NCBI GenBank assembly: GCA_038237805.1
Contig: JBBRYI010000011.1
Location: 76,225 to 140,224, forward strand
DNA length: 64,000 nucleotides
From: JBBQFI01 sp038237805
GTDB taxonomy: Bacteria; Verrucomicrobiota; Verrucomicrobiia; Chthoniobacterales; UBA10450
Reading direction: 5' to 3'
The position numbers and the translations under genes are program-made. The notes under the pieces are model-generated. The model did not search any database. It saw only the letters and a program-made list of their open reading frames with translations, and was not told the DNA's origin. Shown piece by piece: positions 44,238 to 52,603 of this stretch (position 1 is the stretch's first letter; every line of letters begins with the position of its first letter).

Positions 44238-46354
44238 TGTGTGCGTGACTTCAAAGGCAACGTTATATGGAAAGTCGTACCGGCACCATGTTCGCTTTGC
44301 ACTTGAATGGTGCCATGATGAGCCTCAAGAATTGCCTTGGATTGAAACATTCCGATACCAAGCCCCTTTTTCTTAGTTGTATGGAACGGGCGAAAGAGGC
44401 CGTCCCTTAAAAAAATCGGAGTCATGCCGCAGCCGGTGTCGGAGACCGAAAGGGTCGCACAGTTATCGCTTCCAGAAGTACCTACAACGATGCGCCCCTG
44501 TTGCCCCACAGCGTCACGCGCATTAAGGATTAAGTTCGTTACAACGCTGCGGAGTTGTTCGCGATCGCCGACAAGTTTAGGTATCGGTTGGAGATCAACC
44601 ACAAGCTCGACCGAGGATGAGACCGCGCCATTCAAATTCTCAACGACCTCCTGGATGAGCGAGTTAAAATCGAACTCGGTCGGGCGTAATTCCACCTCGC
44701 GTCGCAATGTTCCAACGCGTTCGATAAGTTCATGAATTCGACCTATAGTTTTTCGGATTCCGCGCAATGCGTCTTCTCGGAAGACAGGATCACCAAAATG
44801 AAGCGGAAGGTTTTGTAGCATCAAGCTCAAAGTCGATGCCGTATTCTTAAGGTCATGAACAAAGAAAGCGGAGAGGGTCTGGAATGCCTCCAATTCTTTC
44901 GCCAGCAAAATCTCGCGAGTAAGGCGCAGCTTGGAGAGGGTGGCTGCTATCTGCTCGCCAATACATTCCAGCAGATCGAGCTCCTCGATCGTGTACGAAA
45001 TCCCCCCGACGCGGTCCGCTAAAACCACCCAACCAAGAACATGCTCTGCCGTATGCAGCGTAATGCAGAGGCGATTTCCTCCGCCGCGAAATTGCGTGGA
45101 ACTAATCCGTCTTAATGTCGTCGGGACCTCGCCGTCCGCTGTCTCCAAATCGAAAGGTCGTGAGGTAAGAGTGATTAGCGATCCAACGGCGGCCGCAGAG
45201 AGGTTTTTGAAAGAGGTGTCATTCAGCACAGGGTGAACTGTAGATGTTGAAGCAGCACACGTTGCGCCATCCTTGTGTTGCTCTAACAACCAAACAGTAA
45301 CTGATAAAGCTCCGAAAGTTTCGGAAATAAGTTTTACTACTGCCGATAGCAATTCATCCTGATTTAAAATATCCGACGTGCATTGCGTGAAGCGGCTCCA
45401 TACTTGGCGAACATCATGCTGAGGTCTCCTGAAGTGATGGCTGACAAATGTTTGCAAGTTTTGTTGCAAACGTTTCGAAAGCATCAACACCGTCAATACG
45501 ACTAGTGCGAGGAGGATGAGTAACGCCTCCATCTGAAAGGCTCGCGCACCGCCAGCGTGGGCGACAATTTGAGCTAGCACGCCAACCACTACGAGATAGC
45601 CTCCGACTAGTAACGCCGTTAACGACGTGTAGAGAACGGTTCGCGAAGGATAGATGTCGATCTCGCTAAAACCGCTTCGGAGATACCCGATAGCTAACAG
45701 AATGCAGCCGATTATAACCGCTCCGGCGTCGACACTGGTAACAGTAAGGTCATAGCCGGAGAAAAGCATCGCCTGCGTTGCTGTATAGACTCTCGCGCCG
45801 AAAATGACCGCGAGCCCCAAGACGGGAAATTTGATTCGCCACTGAATCGTTCCAACAGCGGAACGAAACGTTCTCTCGAGATTCATCAGAATCAAGACGT
45901 CGCCGATTAATATGAGGCCATTCAGTAAGTTTCCTGGGAGACTGAAACTAATCCGCCAAGTCTGGTCTGGGTCAAAATAAGGAAGGCCACGAATAAGTGC
46001 TGAGCCAAACCATGTTGATACGCCGATAGGTAACAAAAACGCTAGAAGTAACAGAAGCCAAGACCTCGCAAGAAATTCCCGGTAATTTCCGCGCCAATAA
46101 ACAATGCTGAAGAATAACCATACACCGGGAAGAAAGGATCTTGTGATGAGATCTAGACTTACCCAAAAGCGCATTTTTTCCGGATCAGATACTTGGAAGC
46201 TAAGGCCGGCAATTGTGTTATCTGCCGCTAAGACCAGCATTCCGATGAAAAAGCACAGACTCGCGGGGGAGTATGGTTTGCGAACCCAAACGGCCAGGCC
46301 CAAACCCGTGCAACAAACAGCTGCGATCGCAGTCATAAGTGAGTTTGAGTTCAT
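44234..46354 (-). CDS. prsK: PEP-CTERM system membrane histidine kinase
   Basis: The 706-residue kinase has an N-terminal block of about eight to nine membrane segments (residues 1-290), a GAF-like domain (about 310-470), an H-box with the PrsK form FFVHDLKNTASTLSLML, N-box (NLILNARDAV) and G-boxes (DTGCGM, GLGIGMFQSKAIL). This order and length match PrsK. It should phosphorylate PrsR. It starts the operon prsK-prsR-prsT and is divergent from the FN3-repeat protein at 46612. Confidence 0.94.
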   Translation of the reverse strand: MNSNSLMTAIAAVCCTGLGLAVWVRKPYSPASLCFFIGMLVLAADNTIAGLSFQVSDPEKMRFWVSLDLITRSFLPGVWLFFSIVYWRGNYREFLARSWLLLLLAFLLPIGVSTWFGSALIRGLPYFDPDQTWRISFSLPGNLLNGLILIGDVLILMNLERTFRSAVGTIQWRIKFPVLGLAVIFGARVYTATQAMLFSGYDLTVTSVDAGAVIIGCILLAIGYLRSGFSEIDIYPSRTVLYTSLTALLVGGYLVVVGVLAQIVAHAGGARAFQMEALLILLALVVLTVLMLSKRLQQNLQTFVSHHFRRPQHDVRQVWSRFTQCTSDILNQDELLSAVVKLISETFGALSVTVWLLEQHKDGATCAASTSTVHPVLNDTSFKNLSAAAVGSLITLTSRPFDLETADGEVPTTLRRISSTQFRGGGNRLCITLHTAEHVLGWVVLADRVGGISYTIEELDLLECIGEQIAATLSKLRLTREILLAKELEAFQTLSAFFVHDLKNTASTLSLMLQNLPLHFGDPVFREDALRGIRKTIGRIHELIERVGTLRREVELRPTEFDFNSLIQEVVENLNGAVSSSVELVVDLQPIPKLVGDREQLRSVVTNLILNARDAVGQQGRIVVGTSGSDNCATLSVSDTGCGMTPIFLRDGLFRPFHTTKKKGLGIGMFQSKAILEAHHGTIQVQSEHGAGTTFHITLPLKSRTQ

Positions 46355-46517
46355 TCAACTATGTCCCGGGAGAGCGAATAGGGATTCACAGATTCGGACG
46401 GCGACGTCTCTCTTTATTAAGCACGACGTGAGCCCGCGCGGAGTCCGGGACCCTGCCCTATCGGGCCGGTCGGGTCGACGCACTTGTCAACATTGGCGGC
46501 TGGTTTTGCCCATGCAG

Positions 46518-46533
46518 CGGCATATCCCTTGCT
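46518..46533 (+). promoter_or_regulatory. Sigma-54 (-24/-12) promoter upstream of the FN3-repeat protein
   Basis: The sequence CGGCATATCCCTTGCT has GG at 46519-46520 and GC at 46531-46532, exactly 10 bases apart, and matches the consensus TGGCACG-N4-TTGCW at GGCA and TTGCT. Transcription would start near 46544. PrsR is the likely activator. It points at the gene starting about 46612. Confidence 0.65.
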
Positions 46534-46611
46534 GTAAATACCAGAATTACCAGCAACTTTCATATTTCCAGATACTTTTCTCTCCGCCTTGCTGGTATCT
46601 GGATCACTCTC

Positions 46612-48405
46612 ATGCTCTCGGCTGTCACGGCCCAAGCGACCTCCAACGTGACGCTGTCTTGGGTCGCAAATACCGAGCCTGATATCGCTGGGTATCGCCT
46701 ACACTACGGGACGACCGCTGGCAGCTACGACCATCACCTGGAGGCCGGAAATGCGACAACTGCGGTACTTTCCGATTTGGCGGATGGCACCACTTATTTC
46801 ATCGCGCTGACCGCCTACAATGCTGCTGGCATCGAGAGCCAGCCCTCAAACGAAATTTCATATACGGCTTCGGGTGCCGACCCATCGCCTACACCTACGC
46901 CTGACCCGAGTGCTACGCCAACTCCCGACCCGAGTGCTACTCCAACGCCTGGGCCCAGTGCTACGCCAACACCCGAGCCCAGTGCCACGCCAACGCCTGA
47001 GCCCAGTGCTACTCCAACGCCTGGGCCCAGTGCTACGCCAACACCCGAGCCCAGTGCCACGCCAACGCCTGAGCCTAGCGTTACGCCAACGCCTGAGCCT
47101 AGCGTTACGCCAATTCCTTCGCCTACTCCCACACCTTTACCAACCGCGACCCCCAGTCCTACAGCATCACCCGCTGTCACACCAACACCATTACCCGCGC
47201 TTACGTTTGGGTCCACGCAAGGGATCATTACTCCCCCGTTTGCAAGGAATACGGACAACACCATCTCGCAGGGTATTGAGTCCGTTAATCCGATAAACGG
47301 GGGCAGGGCTGTTTACCCATTTACTATCACCCATCCGGGCCCGTATACGGTCTCCATCAACGTGAAAGCCCCGTCTGACAGTGCCAACTCAGTCTTTGCT
47401 AGTATCGATGGTGAACCGGTCGCTCCAACGATGATCTGGGATACTCCAGTGACCGCCGGGTTTCAGAGCAAAACGATTACCTGGCGTGGAACCGGAGGTG
47501 TAAGTCCGAAGGTTTGGTCGCTTAATAGTGGCATACACCAATTGGTTCTACGCGGAAGGGAAGCTAATTTGAAACTGGGACAAATTTCAATCTCACAGTC
47601 CGTTAATGCCTCTTCGCCAACACCTCCTCCAGCTCGCCAAAGCCTTCTGAACGTAACTACTCGAGCGTTCGTCCAAAACGGCGACAACGTAATGATTGGT
47701 GGTTTTATTATTTTAGGAAGCAAGTCTAAGAAGGTAATTATCCGTGCCTTGGGCCCTTCGTTGGCAAAGGCGGGTGTTATTGGCGCGATGGTAGACCCGA
47801 TCTTGAAATTACACGATTCTAAGGGGACTCTCATTGCTTGGAACGATAATTGGACAACTCGTCGTAATGAAGTGGCAGCGACCGGTATTCCGCCAAGCGA
47901 CGGTCGCGAGTCGGCAATTGTCGCCACGTTAAAACCTGGAAATTATACTGCCATAGTGGAAAGCAAAACGGGAGCTCCAGGTGTGGCCCTCTTTGAACTT
48001 TACGATCTGGACGCTGCCAGCTCACACCTTGTCAATATTTCTACTCGCGGAAAAGTTGGGACCGGAGATAACGTCGTGATCGGCGGGTTTATTATCGGCG
48101 GCGACCAACCCACGAAGGTCCTCATTCGAGCTATCGGACCTTCACTCACCAAGAGCGGTGTTGCGAATGCCCTGCAAGATCCCAGGCTTGAGTTACATGG
48201 TTCGACTGGATCGCTCATTTTCGCGAATGACAATTGGCGGACTGCGCAACAACAGCAGATCAAGGCGGCGGGCATTCCGCCGAAAGACGATAAAGAAGCG
48301 GCGATCATAGCCACCCTTAAGCCCGGCTCGTATACTGCCATTGTGCGAGGAGGAGGCAATGCTACTGGCGTCGCTTTGGTCGAGGTCTACAACCTAAACA
48401 ACTAA
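46612..48405 (+). CDS. Exported FN3 protein with Pro/Thr repeats and duplicated C-terminal domain
   Basis: The product has an FN3 domain (about residues 10-88: VTLSWVANTEPDIAGYRLHYG), ten PSATPTPE-type octapeptides (91-170), a carbohydrate-binding-like beta domain (about 197-335), and two copies of a roughly 120-residue domain (NVTTRAFVQNGDNVMIGGFII and ISTRGKVGTGDNVVIGGFII, each with IIRALGPSL-like and YTAIV motifs). No PEP-CTERM tail is seen. The start is uncertain: a good signal peptide (SRYFSLRLAGIWITLMLSAVTAQA) lies in frame upstream of ATG 46612 but has no ATG, GTG or TTG after the predicted transcription start. Confidence 0.8.
   Translation: MLSAVTAQATSNVTLSWVANTEPDIAGYRLHYGTTAGSYDHHLEAGNATTAVLSDLADGTTYFIALTAYNAAGIESQPSNEISYTASGADPSPTPTPDPSATPTPDPSATPTPGPSATPTPEPSATPTPEPSATPTPGPSATPTPEPSATPTPEPSVTPTPEPSVTPIPSPTPTPLPTATPSPTASPAVTPTPLPALTFGSTQGIITPPFARNTDNTISQGIESVNPINGGRAVYPFTITHPGPYTVSINVKAPSDSANSVFASIDGEPVAPTMIWDTPVTAGFQSKTITWRGTGGVSPKVWSLNSGIHQLVLRGREANLKLGQISISQSVNASSPTPPPARQSLLNVTTRAFVQNGDNVMIGGFIILGSKSKKVIIRALGPSLAKAGVIGAMVDPILKLHDSKGTLIAWNDNWTTRRNEVAATGIPPSDGRESAIVATLKPGNYTAIVESKTGAPGVALFELYDLDAASSHLVNISTRGKVGTGDNVVIGGFIIGGDQPTKVLIRAIGPSLTKSGVANALQDPRLELHGSTGSLIFANDNWRTAQQQQIKAAGIPPKDDKEAAIIATLKPGSYTAIVRGGGNATGVALVEVYNLNN
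46882..47121 (+). repeat. Tandem 24-base coding repeats (10 units)
   Basis: Ten consecutive 24-base units encode octapeptides of the form PS[AV]TPTP[DEG]. A higher-order 72-base period is visible: units 3-5 (46930-47001) and units 6-8 (47002-47073) both read G, E, E at the last residue and are nearly identical. The region is probably an extended, possibly glycosylated linker and is prone to length change. Confidence 0.9.
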
Positions 48406-48422
48406 ACTGCGCCGCTCCGTCG

Positions 48423-49079
48423 TCAAAAAGGACTTGAGGGCACGTAAATCACGTCGCCATCCATAACATAAAAGGGGCGCGTGGTCTGGCCGCTCACGGT
48501 AGGCCTCAAATCCAAGATTTGCGTGTGCTGTTGACCGTTTGCGATGCGAATCAAGTGCACCCTTTTGAGACTTCCAAACTCACCTACGCCACCCGCCTCC
48601 ATAATAGCTTGAAAAACCGTCGTCGGTCGATCGAACGCGAGTTTCGATGGCTTGCCCACGGCTCCGGATACGACGACCTGCGTAACGCTGCTTTCTAGTG
48701 TTACTACGACTGTTGTACTCTGTAGCTGGGACTTGTAACGTAACGCCAATTCGTTCTGAAGACTTCCAATTGTCTTTCCGGAAGCGTCAACTTCGCCGAT
48801 AAGCGGTAAATTGATTTTGCCGTCGGCACGAATCTTTTGAGACTGGTTTAGCTCCGGCGCTCCGGAAAACGCTAACCTTATCACGTCGCCGGAAACCAAG
48901 CTAACGGATACAGGGGGAGCCATCTGTTCCGGTAGTGGATTGCTAGCCGGAGTTTTGCAGCTAGACAAGAACACGCTCATTACGAGAATTGCGATCCCAA
49001 TTAGTATTCGTTCAACACGCGGGGGCCTTCCACAGCGCGACACGATTATTCCTCCTGTCTTAACAAATGCGGTCGACAT
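48423..49079 (-). CDS. Polysaccharide export lipoprotein (Wza family)
   Basis: The 218-residue product has a lipobox (SVFLSSC near residue 41), a poly-export domain (VSGDVIRLAFSGAPELNQSQKIRADGKINLPLIGEVDASGKTI) and one SLBB-type domain (TQVVVSGAVGKPSKLAFDRPTTVFQAIMEAGGVGEFGSLKRV). It should form part of the periplasmic/outer-membrane channel for the surface polysaccharide made by the genes at 51-60 kb. It is short, with a single SLBB domain, so it may need a partner outer-membrane protein. The start is uncertain because the N-terminus has about 25 extra residues before the signal region. Confidence 0.88.
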   Translation of the reverse strand: MSTAFVKTGGIIVSRCGRPPRVERILIGIAILVMSVFLSSCKTPASNPLPEQMAPPVSVSLVSGDVIRLAFSGAPELNQSQKIRADGKINLPLIGEVDASGKTIGSLQNELALRYKSQLQSTTVVVTLESSVTQVVVSGAVGKPSKLAFDRPTTVFQAIMEAGGVGEFGSLKRVHLIRIANGQQHTQILDLRPTVSGQTTRPFYVMDGDVIYVPSSPF

Positions 49080-49295
49080 AATATTTAAACAGCCTCTGCG
49101 CTCACGCGTTCAGAATAGAAAGGAGCTTTTTTGCTTTGTCCAGTGTTAATCGAATGCAAGTGAGTTCGCCTCAAAAAGAATACGTCTTGCAACGTGCCCC
49201 CAAGGGACCGCCGGATTGGTCACGCAGCCGGCAAAGCGCGCAGTTGGCCTAACGAACACCTAACCGCCTCGTGCGCCCGACAAATGTGTAGCGAT

Positions 49296-49963
49296 TTATC
49301 GCCCGACTCGGTTGACGTGCGCCTTGGTCTGTTCGGCCAAATAGAACTTGCGTCGAACTAGCCCAAGACCAAACCAAAGCCAAACCAAGAAGCGACACAC
49401 TGCTGCCTGCCTCCGGGACGTTGAAACTAAACTTAATGCCTTGATTGAAATAATGACAATCAGGGTCCAATCCAAATGCTATGTTGCCGCCATTGGCCAT
49501 ATACGCCTGTAAAGCCACCAACTGAGCAGCCGTAAAGTTATAGGTATAAGTGATCGGAGTCATAGTAAACGATCGACTAGCCAGAAATGTGTTTCCGGTT
49601 CCGCTCGCAACTAACGGGTTGGACGCAATCATCGGGGAGGCAAAATTATCGATGATTTGGTTCGATGGAACCGGTACGCCGGTGGCGTCAGCGAACGAAC
49701 TTACGCCCGGATTTTTCGCGGTATCGAGCAGGTGGATAAAGAGCATGTTTGCGGTGTTGTCCCAATTCGCGATGCTTGTGAAAGTAAGACTAGCGCCGGT
49801 AATTGTCGCGCCCCCGAGGTTGATGTTGTCGATGCGCCAGGTGGAGGCGAAATGGTGATCCATCGCATTCAGGGTAGCAGACGGTGTATACGCGAAGGGC
49901 GCAGCTTTAAGGGGTGAGAGGGAGCAGCAGCGAGGCTACGAGACCAGTGAGAACGGATTTCAT
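49296..49963 (-). pseudogene. PEP-CTERM protein (exosortase substrate) with two frameshifts
   Basis: Joined pieces give a classic PEP-CTERM protein: signal peptide from the ATG at 49963 (MKSVLTGLVASLLLPL), a body of about 160 residues rich in beta strands (WRIDNINLGGATITGASLTF ... GGNIAFGLDPDCHYFNQG), and a tail VPEAGSSVSLLGLAL, hydrophobic segment, then RRKFYLA. The first break is at the G run 49911-49914 (C run on the coding strand), the second near 49366-49378 inside the membrane segment. Without the second correction the basic RRK end is lost. A sigma-54 element lies about 65 bases upstream of the start. Confidence 0.8.
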
Positions 49964-50026
49964 AATAATTAATCGCTTTGTGATGGCTGTTCCAGTGAGC
50001 CTTGGTTTTATAGAAACCATGACAAC

Positions 50027-50043
50027 AGCAGCGAGCGTGCCTA
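50027..50043 (-). promoter_or_regulatory. Sigma-54 (-24/-12) promoter upstream of the PEP-CTERM gene
   Basis: On the minus strand the sequence TAGGCACGCTCGCTGCT has GG and GC 10 bases apart and matches TGGCACG-N4-TTGCT at GGCACG and TGCT. Transcription would start near 50016, about 53 bases before the ATG at 49963. This placement fits control by PrsR. Confidence 0.75.
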
Positions 50044-50251
50044 CATGAGAGACCGAGACACATTTAATTCATAACTCCCTTTTGTATAGTTAATTATGGA
50101 ACAAATTTATTTATTCCACCTCCGTCCCCTGATGGCCTCAATGCGACTTTCGTAAAAATTCCCGACACGTGAACGACGAGATCTTCGGGCTATCTATGAT
50201 TTAAGCGGCTAACAATCAACAATCAACCAGATGCAGCTGCGACGCGGCACA

Positions 50252-51208
50252 TCACTGGCTCGTAAATATTCCCGACTCGTCGCCAGTATTTGATTGGCGA
50301 GTTTTCTTTTGTACCCGAACACCACGTTCGTTTCGCCTAAGGGTCCATAGGATCACAATTGATGGAATTAACGATAAGACAAAAAACAACGGTCCGCCGC
50401 TCCTGTGAATGACGCTATGAATCATGGATGGACCGTACCGAACACAGAGCAAACCGATAACAGCAATACGAAATCCGTTGCGCAAAACCCCAAGCGGGAT
50501 TGCAACGAGTATCAGAATTAACCGATTGAATGGTCGCGTTAAAAAGAGATAGGACGCGAGGATGCTGGAGATAAGAAGAACCAAGCTTGATCGAATACCA
50601 CTGCATTCCTGAGCAACTTCAAGAATAATGCCGGGCAGCTGAAAAATGGTTCCATCGCGTAATAAAGGTACTCCCGTTAGGTGAAGAAGGAAGCTCGCAC
50701 AATCAGCTGAAGCTAACTTTGAGGCGTTTTCGAGCCATTGCACGAGAGAGCCCGGGAGCGGTATCATGAAAAGCAGGAATGCGAAGGGGAAGGTAGCCGC
50801 CTTCATCCAGTGCTTCCCGAGAAAAACAAACCCGCCCGCGGCAAGATAACAAAGAAAGGCCAACATACTCATGGTTAGCCAAGAAGTATGCCGGGCCGAT
50901 GCGATAATAAGAACCGTCGTTCCTCCCGTCAGTGCAAGAATTGCCCAGGTAAAAGATGAACAGTATGTCTTCGGCAATTGATCACGAATAATGTAAAGGA
51001 GGTAGGCCGCGATAAAGGGCACCAAGAGAACGTGCGAATGCAACTCATCGTATAATGCAAGTGACGTAAGAGAGCTAAGGGCCTTGAAGAAGCATAAACT
51101 TAGTAAAAGGACAAAAGCAGCGAAGATAAGAACCCGCGTTGGCACACTACCATAGGCGCGCCGAGGCCGAGGGGCGGCGCTGTTGTGCAGGAGAGGTTGC
51201 TCGTTCAT
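50252..51208 (-). CDS. Exosortase
   Basis: This polytopic cysteine protease-transpeptidase recognises PEP-CTERM tails. The 318-residue product has about eight membrane segments and the catalytic set typical of exosortases: C202 in AQECSGIRS, R243 in LGVLRNGFR and H268 in HSVIHRSGG. The FMIPLPG motif around residue 150 is also characteristic. No fused EpsI-type domain is present; the C-terminal 25 residues are hydrophilic. It is placed between sugar-nucleotide genes and its presumed substrate at 49296, as in other exosortase loci. The exact exosortase subtype cannot be decided by eye. Confidence 0.94.
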   Translation of the reverse strand: MNEQPLLHNSAAPRPRRAYGSVPTRVLIFAAFVLLLSLCFFKALSSLTSLALYDELHSHVLLVPFIAAYLLYIIRDQLPKTYCSSFTWAILALTGGTTVLIIASARHTSWLTMSMLAFLCYLAAGGFVFLGKHWMKAATFPFAFLLFMIPLPGSLVQWLENASKLASADCASFLLHLTGVPLLRDGTIFQLPGIILEVAQECSGIRSSLVLLISSILASYLFLTRPFNRLILILVAIPLGVLRNGFRIAVIGLLCVRYGPSMIHSVIHRSGGPLFFVLSLIPSIVILWTLRRNERGVRVQKKTRQSNTGDESGIFTSQ

Positions 51209-51278
51209 GTAACTGAGTTAATGATCGGACGACGCCAACCTCGACTCACGATACGTCGCTCGGGAGACAATGGCCGAC

Positions 51279-52565
51279 CTATGCCTTCCAAAGCTTATTC
51301 GATGGAACTGCGATACCCGCCATTGCGTTTCGCGTATCTACAATACACTGAGCCCAGTCGCCCAATTCCTGGTAATTGACGCAGGCATGGTTCGTAGCAA
51401 TGAGCACCAGATCGAAGTCCGAAATGTTTGTTCGGTTCCAACCGACAGACTTCTTGCCGGCCCAATGCGAATGCTCGCGAGTCGGTTTGATAACCGGGAC
51501 ATATGGATCGTGATATTCAACCTCGGCTCCGCGCTTACTCAACAAACTCATAAGTACGTAACTCGGCGATTCGCGCTCGTCATCCACATTGGGTTTATAA
51601 GCTAAGCCGAGAATGAGCACGCGGCTTCCCTTTACTGCCTTGCCTCCTTCATTCAGAGCCTCGGAGACACATTGCACGACAAGTTCCGGCATCTGTGTGT
51701 TGATCTCGCCCGCGAGCTCGATGAAACGTGTATTCTTTCCGTATTCGCGCGCCTTCCAAGTAAGGTAGAAGGGATCGATGGGGATACAATGCCCGCCCAA
51801 CCCTGGGCCGGGATAAAATGCCATGAAACCGAACGGCTTTGTTTTAGCGGCGTTGATTACCTCCCAAATATCAATCCCCATCGCAGCGTAAACCTGCTTT
51901 AACTCGTTAACTAATGCGATGTTCACGCTGCGGAAAATATTTTCGAGCAATTTGGCGGCCTCGGCGACACGACAGGACGATACCGGAACTAACTCTTTAA
52001 TCGCCATCGAATAGACTTCTACCGCCTTCTTCTGGCAACCTGGCGTTAGTCCGCCGACAATCTTAGGAATTGTCGCGACTACGCTGTGTGGGTTACCCGG
52101 GTCTTCCCGCTCCGGGGAGAAGGCGAGGTGGAAATCGACCCCGGCCCGTAAACCCGAACCTTTCTCGAGCACCTCGCGAAGTTCTTCGTCGGTCGTCCCT
52201 GGATAGGTAGTCGATTCTAATACGACCAATGTTCCTTTTGCTAGATGGGGCGCGATCATCCGTCCGGTCTCGAGGATGTATGAGATATCCGGTTCCCGGT
52301 TCTTATTAAGCGGCGATGGGACGCAGATAATTACCGCTTCTACTCCTTTGATTTGACTAAAATCGGTTGATGCACAGAGCTTCTTATCATGTATGGCCTC
52401 GGCAATGGTCTCGCGCGCTATATGCTTAATGTAACTCTCTGCTCGATTGACCATGTCGACCTTGGTTTCGTCCACATCTAGTCCAATGACGCTAACATTG
52501 GATCTCGCAAACTGGATCGCCAAAGGCAATCCAACGTAGCCGAGACCGACAATCGAAATTTTCAT
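51279..52565 (-). CDS. Nucleotide-sugar dehydrogenase (UDP-GlcNAc/UDP-Glc 6-dehydrogenase type)
   Basis: The 428-residue enzyme oxidises a UDP-sugar to a UDP-uronic acid with NAD+. It has a Rossmann opening (ISIVGLGYVGLPLA), the central ESTTYPGTTDE, and the catalytic Cys in GPGLGGHCIPIDPFYLTWKA. The IPIDPFYLTWKARE form resembles WbpA-type UDP-N-acetylglucosamine dehydrogenases more than UDP-glucose ones, but this needs alignment. C-terminal NAD-domain features (LILGLAYKPNVDDERESP) are intact. It supplies a precursor for the surface glycan. Confidence 0.9.
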   Translation of the reverse strand: MKISIVGLGYVGLPLAIQFARSNVSVIGLDVDETKVDMVNRAESYIKHIARETIAEAIHDKKLCASTDFSQIKGVEAVIICVPSPLNKNREPDISYILETGRMIAPHLAKGTLVVLESTTYPGTTDEELREVLEKGSGLRAGVDFHLAFSPEREDPGNPHSVVATIPKIVGGLTPGCQKKAVEVYSMAIKELVPVSSCRVAEAAKLLENIFRSVNIALVNELKQVYAAMGIDIWEVINAAKTKPFGFMAFYPGPGLGGHCIPIDPFYLTWKAREYGKNTRFIELAGEINTQMPELVVQCVSEALNEGGKAVKGSRVLILGLAYKPNVDDERESPSYVLMSLLSKRGAEVEYHDPYVPVIKPTREHSHWAGKKSVGWNRTNISDFDLVLIATNHACVNYQELGDWAQCIVDTRNAMAGIAVPSNKLWKA

Positions 52566-52603
52566 GTTATGGCGTTGGACTGATTGAAACGAACAAGGTC
52601 CGC

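Larger units (their letters stand above)
743..49255. repeat. Dispersed octamer TCGTTAGG (26 copies)
   Basis: Exact copies read as TCGTTAGG on the plus strand start at 1261, 5052, 7191, 9665, 12524, 14632, 15081, 16938, 18367, 23264, 27723, 27829, 29519, 32751 and 40579. Copies in the other orientation (CCTAACGA) start at 743, 10165, 16055, 19207, 23191, 29083, 31076, 33560, 35737, 42481 and 49248. The next base after TCGTTAGG is C or T in most cases. Four CCGTTAGG near-matches (about 19543, 26999, 34603, 50684) are not counted. About 2 copies would be expected by chance on two strands of 64 kb. Confidence 0.85.

Noticed and set aside
46882..47121. Short regular repeats that could be mistaken for a CRISPR array
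   Set aside because: They are direct 24-base coding repeats with no spacers and encode a Pro/Thr linker. No cas gene is present.
49151..49172. GG and GC pair upstream of the Wza-type gene resembling a sigma-54 promoter (GGCG...CTTGCA on the minus strand)
   Set aside because: The spacing between GG and GC is 11 bases, not 10, so it does not meet the strict sigma-54 rule.
19543..50691. CCGTTAGG near-copies of the octamer (about 19543, 26999, 34603, 50684)
   Set aside because: They differ at the first base. I left them out to keep the count strict; they may still be tolerated variants.
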